Assembly: GCA_026119855.1 (NCBI GenBank) | Contig: JAOWBW010000767.1 | Coordinates: forward strand, 578,474-642,473 | DNA: 64,000 nucleotides | Direction: 5' to 3' | DNA from: Campanula takesimana | Lineage: Eukaryota; Streptophyta; Magnoliopsida; Asterales; Campanulaceae | In this document: piece after piece, positions 34,601 through 46,600 of the stretch | Numbering within the stretch: position 1 is the first letter of the stretch | How the letters are laid out: every line of letters begins with the position of its first letter | Notes under the pieces: generated by a model | What the model saw: only the letters and a program-made list of their open reading frames with translations | Told to the model about the DNA's origin: nothing | Database searches by the model: none | Position numbers and translations under genes: made by a program

Positions 34601-37600
34601 CAACTAGGTCAAAATGTTAAGATAAAAAATACTCTCTATGTCCCAATTTGATGTTCACCCTTTGACTTTGCACGGGAATTAAAAAATCAATGTAAAATGG
34701 ATAAGGAAAACAAGTGGGTTGGGAATATAACTGTTCAAAATACTATTCATAATGCAAGCGGTAAAAAGCGGAGGTTAGGTAACTAATGATGTTTTTTTGT
34801 AATTCATCAACTTTACAAAGTTGTCCAAAACATTGTTCATTATTTTTCCTTTTGAGAATAAAGCAAAGGGTGAACCTTAAATTGCGACGTACAAAAAGAA
34901 AAGTGTGAACCTTAAATTGGGACGGACAGAGGGAGTATCAATTATTATCTTAAAAAAGATATTTAAGTAAACAGAGCAGCTCTTGCTGAAAAAAAATGGG
35001 GAAAAAGTCATGTAGTTGGCCCCAAGTTAAACTCGATACTGTAAAATCACATACTCTCTTCGTCCTATTTATATTGGGCACATTTGACTTTAGTTATCCT
35101 AGTAAAATGCTAAAAAATGTTATTTTGGTAAATCAATTAGTGATTTACCAATAACAATATTTTGAATTTCATTGAGATGATTTAGATTGACATTAGTGTT
35201 TGGTCAAAAGTCACTCGTGTTGACCAAAAAAGTCAACTTTGGCCAATATAAGTGGGACAGAGGGTGTATAGAGTTGTGAAACTACTATTTTTTAGTCCTT
35301 AGCCAATATTGAGCTATCTCATGAGTCATTCTTGTCCCAAACGGATTGGTCACTGATGTTACCGTAGCTGTGTGGAATCAACCGTTAGTAGGGATAAATG
35401 TAAGGCCTTTTAAACTGAATATTAGAATAAGTAGGCAGAAAAAGGATAAATCACTAATCAGGCTACAAATAAATTCTTATATCCAGTCTGTTTGCCACTT
35501 TGTGTTTAAGTGATTTTTTGACTTTCATATCTAGAAGACATAATAACTATTCAATGAAATTGGACTCCAATTGCCACAAACAGATATGCAATTGTTTAAG
35601 CAAGTTGGGTTTCACATCATCAGTAATTACGCAGTAAATAAGAAAATAATGAAACCGAGACTTTATAGAGCATCATCGACATGCTGAATTATCTTATTGC
35701 ATTCTGCCTTTGTTGCTTGGAGAAAAGGGAGACGAACCTGAGGTATCATGTTTGCCACAGACGTGATGACAGCTGAAACCGATTGTTCCTGGAGGCATCA
35801 ACAAGTAGAGTGAGCAACACTAGGAGTTTACAAGAATAAATATCGTTATTTCTTCAAAGTCAAAATTTTGATTCACTTCAAGAATTATGAGGATGATTAA
35901 AATACAAATGTACTAGCATTCAATTAAGTAATCCTCTTTCATTACTAAGAAGGTTTTTTCTTCAAAAAGAGAAGGAATCGTTGGCTCATTACTTGCACGA
36001 AACCACAGAAATATCCAGTACTTTCTTAATTAAATCATGTGAAAAATAATTCATAGAATCGTAAGTATTGGTTATGTTTAACAAGGACGGACCCAAGCTA
36101 CTCCTGCTAATATGGAGTAGTTTCTGTTTTGATTTAATAATTCTTTTCATGGTTCAACATAAGTTTGATCAATGTCCGAGGAAATTTGCACATTTCCATC
36201 TTCTACAAGAATAAAAAATGTTAAAAGTAAAATAATAAGAATTAAGAGTGTGTAGCCCCATGGCTTACAGTTGACTTTTCAGTTCTCTCTCTCTCTCTCT
36301 CTCTCGCTGGACTCACAACCATCTTTCGCTGTATCTCTCTCTTACTTGTTCTTCAGTCATTACTCATCAAAAAATAATAATAATAACAACAACAGTAATA
36401 ATAAAAAGAAGAAGAAGAAGAAGAAGATCTTCCATATACTACCAATCTGGTCCAAAAACACCACATGCAACTTGGTAACTGGTAACAGCAACTCACTGAA
36501 TATTAAATATTAGAATTTTGAAGTTACCCTGTGAACTAATTTTGATACCATCTCTAAAGTGAGCAACACCTTACGTCCTTGGGTAAGCTGACTCCTACAA
36601 AGAGAAGTGATATAAAAACAAGTATTATGGTAAGAGAGTAAGCATGCAACATAATTTAGTTGAACTACACAGATTGCACAATACAGCACAGGAAAGAGCA
36701 TAATATGTGATGTTTTCCATACTCATACTGCATTAACTGGGAAAGTAACATGATAAACCTCATCATAAAAATCTATTTTAATGAGTAATTAGGTCCCTAA
36801 AGATAGAGTCCTTCTATACGTGGGATGTAGTCATGTAGAAGATGCAGAGAGCGAGGCTCCAACCCAGGGAGACTCAGCAGGTGTAGTAAATGGCTATGCG
36901 CAGCCTTCCCCCTACAGAAGAGGGCTACTCCCTTTGTTCAAATGTGTCACCATATAACGGCTTTACCCTTAAAAAAATAAAAAATAAATAAAAAACAGAG
37001 CATCTTCATATGCACACTTTCAGCAGCCACTTACAAATAAATGGAGCCACTTACATACTTTTCTAGCTTTCCTGCATGTTCCTTTCACGACAAAGATACA
37101 ATAGGGGCACAAATGTATCACTTTGAAAGGAAAAAATATTGTGCTTTAAGGAGACAAGTACCCATAAACAAGGGCATAAACAAGGGCAGAAAATCTCAAG
37201 AGTACTGCAAAGGTAGAATTATACTAGGTACTCCCTCCATCCCAGACTAAGGTTCTTACTTTCCTTTTTGGTTTGTCCCAGACTAAGGTTCTTAGTTGCT
37301 TTATTACCTAAAATGGATAATGGGACTCGTCATTCTCACAAGTCACAACAAAAACTTTCTACCCACTTTCTCTCTCATACTTTCTCCTACTTTACTTTCC
37401 ATAGTCACAACATTTATTTTTTCTTAATCTCCGTGTAAAGTCAAACTAAGAACCTTAGTCAGGATGGAGGGAGTACTATTTATTTTTCTTCGGAAACAGG
37501 GTCATTATTAGACTTCAGGGATCGCAGTGACGTTTTCTTATTGTGGATCTTCTAAGACTTCCCAAATTTTTCTTTTGTTTTAAAAAGAATTTCCAAATTT

Positions 37601-40600
37601 TCAACAGTATAAGGTCATTCAAAAACCCACTAATGCCCCTCATTACTGGTAATATGACCACAAATATTTCATTAGCGATGAATATCAATTTCTAACCAGA
37701 GAAATAAATCAACAAAAAAGTTCAAATGTGTAGATACTTCCGGACTATCTTTGTGTCCTGTGCAACAGTTTCCATCTAACGATCTTGAGTTCTCTAGTAC
37801 TCAGATTTATAAGTGTAGTCTTAAATATTGGCGGTTCCCAATTTGCAAGACATTGAATGTGGAAGTAAACAAATACAATTAAAGGGATCTCCACTCACAT
37901 TATCATCGTTTTAAGATAATTGAAATATTATAAAGTGACCATGAACTTCAGTTTCATTGTTGAAGTAACAAAATAAAGAAAGTGAGATCCGTAAATTACA
38001 GCATAGTAAACATGAGTACAGTCAGCACTCTTATGGTCTAACAAACTATACTTTGAACAAATATTAAAAAGTGGTACAGCCCAACAAACCTTTTGAAAGT
38101 ACCAGAGATCTTTGCACTGAATACGTCAGATGCAGCTAATATGAAGTTGCATTTCCTAACAGTTGAAACTTTATCAATATGCTCAATTACCTGCACAGAG
38201 CAAAAAGGACGAATAATGACATGGACAACCAAACATGAACACATGCACATGAAAATAGACTAAAGACTCAAATAACAATATACCCTCTGCTTGTCCTCTT
38301 TTTCGAGAGGTAGTAAGGCCTTGAATACTCGACGACATGACCCATCATCACAATCGGGCAATGTTGTTCTAAGCATAGACATTATAGCTCTGACAACCTA
38401 TTTAAAGAGCTTGGTCAATACAAATAGCCAATAAAATCACCAGGTACGGATCTCAAATGTAAGAGAACTGAATAGAGATAATTCAGCAACCTTTTTCCTA
38501 TAGAAGGCCACACCATGAGTGTTGAATGGGATTTTTCTTTCGCGGAAAGCAGCCTGGAACTTTTTACCTGAAACCTGCATGTGGGCAATATCTTTTCAGC
38601 AAGTTACATGATCAAATTGAACAATCATATTTTTCTTCTGAAAATAAATTGTACGCTAATTTATGATGAAATTTAGCAACCTGTCTCCGGTAAAGAACTG
38701 CAACATCTCCAAATGACCCCTTGGGAGAAGAGCTACCAGAACTGATTTCTAATATCTTGTCAACAATAAAAGCACACTGTGCATCCTCGTTACTACACTC
38801 CTTGATAGTAATCTGATATTCCCATGCAAGACATGTCAGCTATCAGGTAAAGATGAAATAAATTATCCCCACAAATGTAATTTGTAGAAAATATCACCTT
38901 AGAACCAAAAGAATTATCTGTAAGAGCATTCTGTGACCGGCACCTTTTCAGATTATTCTGTATAAGTGATGACGCAGCTTCAACTATACAGCGAGTGGAT
39001 CGATAATTCTTATTCAATCTGATCTGGATGGAGTGTGCTCAAAAAACAAGAAATATTGTCAAAACCCTTACACTTATATCATTGGTAGCTCAAGACATTT
39101 TGGATCCAGGTACAATAGTTAAGAGGCTGGAGAATTCAAGATACAAGAAAGTATGTAACTAAAAAAAAACTCGATAAAGAATAACAATAGACGTGTAAAT
39201 ATAAGTCAAACCTCCTTGTGCATGTGAAAATCTTTACGGAATGAACGGAATCCAGAAATGTCGGCACCATTAAAACTGAAAATTGACTGCAGTATTACAT
39301 ACACAGCATAAGAGTTAGAAGATTGGCTATTCCTAGAAAAATTGTGTGAGAGGAGGGAATTGTGAAAATTCCAACTGGAGGATTTGCTGGATTCAGGGTA
39401 CAAATAATATATGCACCTGATCTTCATCTCCAACAATTGTTATGTGATTATGAGATGCAAGTATTCGCAGCAAACCATATTGCATAGCACTAGTGTCCTG
39501 AAACTCATCTACCACAATGGCTTTCCATGACTCTTGGCACTCCTTGAACACTTCATTTGAATGACAAACATTGATTGTTAAGACAGAAAACACAACTACT
39601 ACCTCCGTCCCAAAATGAATGTCCGAAATTGCTCTTGATCAAGAGCAATTTCGGGCAATCATTTAGGGACGGAGGGACTATTTATTTATAGACTATGTGC
39701 AGATGACAAACCTTCAGGACAATCAGTAAGTAGCTTTAATGAGCAGCTGATAAGATCATGGTAATCCAGAGCATTACAAGACTTCAATATGTTCTCATAG
39801 TTCCTAAGAATTGCAGCCTGATCCAAATTCTAAGTTAACAACAGTGACATAAACCAGATGTACAAAAGAAAGGCTGTCCAAACGCTTACTCCCATCTCAT
39901 CTCCCATCTTATGGCAATCTTCAGAATTCTTTCCGGAAGCTTTAGCCTGAAATATCGTGAAATAACGACATGAGTGTTACAAAATGATGAGTAATTATGA
40001 ATGAAAATAATCATGAAACCACTACCAAAGATAAAGGTTAAACAAGACAAATAGGAAAATGAAACCTTTACAAGGTCATCTTAAAAGTATGTAAGACAAG
40101 TCAGAATTGGTCAAAGGTTAATCAAACAAACCACCTTCACAAAAGATGATCCACCTCCATTCCCAACCCCCAAAGGAGTAGTTTAAGGACAAATCAAGAT
40201 GGCAAACACTGTAGATAAGAGTAGCTAATTGCTTTTTGTCCACGGAAGCAAATCTATTTATATAGTTCCTACACCTTCGCCTCCAAATGGTGCTGCACTT
40301 TTTAAAGTTGTCCTGAAAAAGACTTACATTTCCAAATTAAGCGTGCTTTTTTACTATTTTAAAGTTTATTTTTAAATTATATCCCTCCATTACGAAAAAA
40401 GAAACGGAATGCTCATCCTCAAAAAGAGTCATTTGACATGCTGCACTGAAAAGGAGAGGTATTGACTTTATAAGTCTGTACATCATTTACCCTCAAGAAA
40501 AGTTTTAAATAATGAGTCACAGTCACAAGAGGATTTGATCCCTTCCAATGAAGTAATTTATTAAACCAAAGCATAACCTAGAAAAAATCGTAAGAAGTGG

Positions 40601-43600
40601 TTTGATTCAGAAAGTGGACACTTTGTTGGAACATCCCAGAAGGAGTGATGGCTCTCTTTTCGCGAGCGGTTGGACTTGGGAGTATAATATTATTGCAATT
40701 TGAAGGAATCATATAGAAGTTTAGGTGCAATTTTGGAATTTTGACTTCCAAACATCTTGGGGGAGTAAATGATAAGAGAAACAGCACTTTTTTAGAAGTA
40801 TCAAACCCCCCAGTAGATCCACCCCTGCCATATCTGGGGTGTAAGTGAAAACATCCTTGACTACGAGGTTCAGAATGAGGTTTTTATCTTGATTGCCAAG
40901 ATTACAATGCCTGCTAATTGTTGCATTGCTGATTAGTTTATGGGGTTTGCTCCTTTGTATATACCTCTTTCCCACGTTCAGATTCTTTCTGATTTTTTCA
41001 GGGGTACATAACTGTAACGACCCGAACCCGAAGACCAGGCCCGTTACACAAGCACCACGCAATTGGCCCAATGAATACAAATATCTTGGGTCCACTTGGC
41101 TTACCACAGGCCCACCCAAAAATCCATGGACGTATTGGTATTCATTGGTAACTTGTGCTACTTTAAGTACCACTCCTAACTTTCATCTTTCAACGATGTG
41201 GGATACTACAACTTGGTATCAGAGCATTGGGATTAGATCTTGAAAGGGAATAAGAACTCTGATATTCAATAGTAGGAAGACTAAGTTCCTTTTAAGTCAA
41301 TTAGTTGCCTTTGTTATGGAGGATTTGTGGAACAGAAGCCTAATGGTTTTGAGAGCTGAAGTTAAGATAGAATTCGATGACGAATTCCTTTTAAGGGGGG
41401 AAGAATGTAATACCCCGAAAATTTATGATTTAATTTTGGGGTTTAAGTTAATTTGGTATTTAGGTTAGTAGTGAATAATGGGTTGTTGATGTTATATTAT
41501 TGGGGCCGGATGGTGAATAGTTAATTAATGGGCCATTATGCATATTTTATTTGGGCCACTTATAGTTTATATTTTATTTGGGCTATCACGAGTTATTGGA
41601 GTAAGATGAAGTTAATTGGGTTATAATCAGATTTTTTAGGATAATTTAGTAAATAGAAAAATTGACTCTGTATATTTTACTCCTACCCAAACCCTAAGTG
41701 TGTCAATAGAAACCAAAATTGTTCTATCACAAAGAATAGTTAGGGTAAAAGGAGAAGGCAGTGTACGGTGCACGCCTCCAAAGTAGAATGAGGCGACAGT
41801 GCAATTTTAAGGTATGATTTCTTTGCCTTTGTTTACTATTTATCAATATTGAGGATTATTTATATGGGGTGTACAGATAGCATGCATATTTATTAGTTGG
41901 TGTAACTTGGTTGGTGAAAATTTGAAGGAGATAGTATATGTATATATAAAAAAAAACGAGAGATAAGGGAGGGGGACGATCACCTATGAGAAGTGAAGTA
42001 GTAAGCATGGTGATATTAATATTGATGGTATTCCTTTGTATTTGGTTAATGAAATGCAAAATTAGAGAATGGTTGAAAGTGACGTGAAGGAGATATGAGA
42101 GGGAATTAGTGGATTTTGATGGAGCATGTATTATGTTTTATATCTAGGGTACAACATAATTGTAACCGGTTGTACTTTCATTTTGGCAGTTAGTTTTCGT
42201 ACAGCAGTATTAGGTGACTCATTGTATTCGAAAGCAGTGTTTGAGTTCAGTTGTTTCGAGGTAAGGGATTACGTTATGTTTGTCTTTTGAATTTCGTTAT
42301 TTGCTTTGGCCTTCCATTCCGTTTTAATGAAAAATTGTGTATACCTTTTTGGCGGGTATATTTTTGAAAATGAACTCCGTTCCTTAACTCGTACATCATT
42401 TGATCCCCCTCTTAGATCATGTAACAAAATTATTGGTTACATGAGAATCATCGTTGTGATTGATTTGAACTAAGAATTGTACCGCGTGGTACATATTTGA
42501 AACGATTTTGAAATTTGATTTAATTGTACCTAGTGGTACTGTTTTAGAAAGTAAAATGATATTTGATTTGACTGTACCCGTAGGTACTTTTTGAGATTTT
42601 GATATGATCACTGAGTTGAACGATACGAGTCACGGTTGAATACGTGATACGTGTTGCGTGTCGCGTGTGTATACGCGATGCCTGTCACGGGTGTATACGT
42701 GATAGCAGTCGCGGGTGTATACGCGATACCTGTCACGGGTGTATACGTGATACTGGTCATGGGTGTATACATGGCAGTGTCTTTGTGACACTTTGATTTT
42801 GACATTGATTGTTAGTGATAGTTATCCGGATATACCTTTTGAGTTGGAATTGACGGAATTGTTCAGAATCCTATCGAAGTGGTCTTTGACCGCTTGTGTG
42901 ATCAAAACGTTTTTGAAAATATACGAACCTATGATTTTGAAGCCATGAGATTTTGAATTATTTGAAAAGAGTTTTTTTTTTAATATGTTGATATAAAACT
43001 CCTTTTCGTTTTGATTAAATGATTTTCGAGCTTTCATTGTGGTCACCCCTTCTTAGAAACCGAAAGGGCGTCGTATGATCTTACTGGGCATTTGTTCGCT
43101 CACCCTTTTCTTTTCCCCTCCAGTTTGTATTGCAGTTGTGACAGTTGAGCGAGGACTGTGGTTCGAAAATTGGCTCGGAGAGGTTATAGATCATTTGGGG
43201 TTATTAGACATTTTTGTACAAGTAATTTGTAGCATTAAGTTGTAATTTATTGATTTTTATTGAATATTAAGTTTATCAAAATGTGTGAAAATTCGGGTCG
43301 TTACAAATGGTATCAAAGCGGGTCCCGACCGGAAGTGTGGAGCAAAGTGCTGTGCGGAGCAAAGTGCACACCGCAAAGCCGATGGGAGTCACCTCTTGAA
43401 TCCGTACGAGCCCCTCTTGAATCCACACTGCCCGGGGTTCCGATCCAAGTGGGCCTTGCCGGGGACGGCAAGGATCCAAGGTGGGGAGGTTGTAGTATCC
43501 CACATCGTTGAAAGACGAAAGTTAGAAGTGGTACTTAAAGTAGCACAAGTTACCAATGAATACCAATACGTCCATGGATTTTTGGGTGGACCTGTGGTAA

Positions 43601-46600
43601 GCCAAGTGGACCCAAGATATTTGTATTTATTGGGCCAATTGCGTGGTGCTTGTGTAACGGACCTGGTCTTCGGGTTCGGGTCGTTACAATAACAGTGGCT
43701 GGGAAAGCCAATACAACTTTAAAAAAATGTCTAATAAAGCTACATTTGTACCATAAAATGTTTCCCAGGTTCTTCACTGATTGATCAAGGGCAGACAAAC
43801 TGATCTTTCCAGGAAAGTGTTCCAGAAAAATAAACATAAGATGGAAAGAATTAACTAAGAGACGTACAAGTTACTCTTTGCAACACATTAAACTTTCATG
43901 GGCTCGAACATCACCTCCAAGTCAAAAAATAAGCCGCTCCGGGTTTTATGGTTGATTGCTAAAGCAGATCTTCCACCCTATGATATTTTGTAATTACTAT
44001 TTGGTATCTTATAAGGTCCTCTCATGCAACATGGTCAGATACAACACATTTCTCAGTTTCAATCATGTATGTTGAAACAAATACGGAAGGTAAAACGAGA
44101 ATGATATACTCCCTCCGTCCAGCACAAGCAGGACTTCTTTCCCTTTTAGTCCGTCCCAAAACAATTGAGACTGCCCAAAATGAAAATGTTTTAATATATT
44201 TATATTCAACCAACCCCACCATTTAACCCCACTCATTCTCTCTTTTCATTTTCCACCACTCAATTTATTCAACCAACACTACTATTTACCCCACTCATTC
44301 TCTCTCTTCATTTTCTACCACACACACACTACTTTTCTCTTAATTATTGTGCCCACTCCTCTAGTCCTACTTGTGCTAGGACGGAGGGAGTATAGTTTAT
44401 GATATTGCAGATTTGCAGTGCATTCTGGGTGCTAGTTGCTAAAACTCGTTGACCAATAGAAAGTGAAGAAGGAAAAAAACCCTTAACAATTTCAAAATTT
44501 GAAAAATAAAATGAAGAATGTAATAGAATGTAAAGTATCATCTTAATAAACTGACCTTATAAGAGTCAGGATACAACTTACTTGAGTCACAAATTTCAGC
44601 CACTTCTTTGACTTATCTTTAAAGTGTTTTGGAGAACTTATGATAGCAGATTCTTCAGTGCTTTTGCTGCAGTCGCTACTTTGCACATTTTTTTCACTTT
44701 CAGTTAGACGCACAGCCTCAATGATGGCTCTTCTCTGTTGACCTTGACCATATAACAAAAATTCTGGAGTACGGCCTAATCTATGAATGAGAAAAATAAT
44801 GGTAATCGTTACTTTTATACAGAAACTTGAATAAGATTAGGATAATACAGCTACTATGAAACATTCTCCAAGGAAATACCTGAATTAAAACATCCACTAC
44901 AAATCTATTTAAGATATAACCAAAGAGTGTGTGTTTTACCGCATTGTTCAACATTAAATGCACCTCAGTGTGCATTTGTGGAACACTGGAACGCATAGAA
45001 AAGCTATGCAACTCAAATTATGAACAGATATTTTTCATGGAGCACATAAGGTATGCTATATGTTGGTAAAATCATCTGATTCATTAATGAGACAAACGAA
45101 TCACAAGCAAAGCCATTCAAAGTGTTAGATCTGCGTCATATGATGATTATTACAACTTCTTTATTTCTGTTTTACGTTTTTTTTTACCATCTCTACTTCT
45201 TTTCATTGTTTACTCATCCCTTCTTTGACGAGTCCTACTAGTAAACTTTTATGCGGAAGATTTGAATTTGATAAGAGTATCAAAGTCAATCTGCTGGGTA
45301 AGAAGTCCCAAAAGGTAAACATACCTATCTTTTGGGGGGAAACTTAAGAGAAAAGTTTACCTCTCTTTCTGGGACATAAGAAATATCATTTAACCAGCTA
45401 AGAGTAAAAAGAAAACAATCAAAACAAAAGCAGCATACTTCTCAGCATGTGTACGGCAAAGTTGTAATGAAAATGAGTGGAAGGTGCTGATCATAAGTTC
45501 CTTTGATGTTGCCTTCCCAGCCACCTTTCCAATCCTATCACGCATTTCAGAAGCGGCAGCTGTTGTGAATGTCATAGCTAAGATGTGTGACGGAGCAATG
45601 CCCTATATTGTTTGTTCGGGACAAAACAGAGGAGAAACACAGTAAAACAGTATTAGTCATAATGAATAAAATTTGAGCACGAAATTACCATCAGGTTAAC
45701 ATTCCTATGAACAAGTGATCAAGCAACTACTATGCATATGATCTTGCTTCTTATTATTCTTCTTTTAAATGTTTTACTTTTTACTTCATATCACGAATTG
45801 GAATTCTGTCTGTATGAACAGTCAAGAAATTGTGTAGCAGTACCTCGTGGAGCAGCATCAGCACACGCCCGACCATAGTAGACGTCTGAAATCAAAACCA
45901 TTGTGAACGTGCTTATAACTGAAAAATGATCCAAAGAAGAAACAGGCTTAAAAATGACATGCGGTGAGGGTACGGAATACAGACCTTACCACTTCCTGGG
46001 CCAGCTACTATCATTAAAGGTACTGAAATGTCACTGCATGCTGCTTCTCGCTGCCTCTCGTTTAAGGAACGCAAGTAGTTGGCATACTCCTCAGGCATGC
46101 CTTCAAGTTGCGAAGAATTATCGCCTCTCAAGGACTTTAATCCTTCTTCCGGGCATTCTTGATTACCCATGGATCCCAAACCATCAGGAGTTATCAATGT
46201 CTTCTCCAAAATAATTGGAACCACATCGTTTTTATCTTCTAAACACTTCACAGAGCACTCACTTTGTAGTTGAATATCAGCACTACATCCATCACTTCTG
46301 TGCACTGTCTTTTCACACAGCGCATCAATTTCTCCAAAGAAAGACTCATCAAAGTCTTCATCAGAAATGCCAGGTGATGCTGAAGATGCACTCAATCTAG
46401 AACATTTTTGTTGCCTCACTGGAGTTATATAAGAACTTGGCCCAAACCCATCAACGACAGAAACAACACCAGGGTTCTTTTTGTTGAACCCACCGTCATT
46501 TGCCTCGGGTCTACTAACAGACAAGCCACCACTATATAAATTGGCACTACATTCCAATAATTTAACTGGAGTTACAACTGAATCTGCATCTTTTCCATTC

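Larger units (their letters stand above)
41013..43688. mobile_element. Chimeric LTR element with inverted 198-bp ends, in SRS2 intron 5
   Basis: The unit is flanked by a perfect 5-bp duplication ATAAC (41008-41012 and 43689-43693). Its ends are two 198-bp LTR copies in opposite orientation (41013-41210 and 43491-43688), both presenting TGTAACGACCCG outward. After the left copy come a methionine-type primer-binding site TGGTATCAGAGC (41214-41225), 160 bp of non-coding interior and the polypurine tract AAGGGGGGAAGAA. A 1.9-kb Gypsy LTR follows (41406-43305). Then come a second primer-binding-like site TGGTATCAAAGC (43308-43319), a 170-bp interior, the tract GGTGGGGAGG and the right copy. Normal elements have direct LTRs, so this is a recombinant. 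No protein is encoded. Confidence 0.75.

Noticed and set aside
35670..35737. In-frame extension of SRS2 exon 16 (about 24 codons before a stop)
   Set aside because: The GT donor at 35737-35736 and the conserved next exon (KYLLEQRAVVDADG) show it is intron; the open frame is chance.
36271..36513. Frame with poly-Asn and poly-Lys
   Set aside because: Microsatellite translation within an SRS2 intron.
41211..41225. The primer-binding site after the inverted short LTR taken as proof of a normal 5' LTR
   Set aside because: The far LTR is in the opposite orientation and the target duplication encloses both, so a normal element cannot explain it.
42608..42805. Repetitive peptide frame in the Gypsy LTR
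   Set aside because: Product of the minisatellite read on the minus strand.
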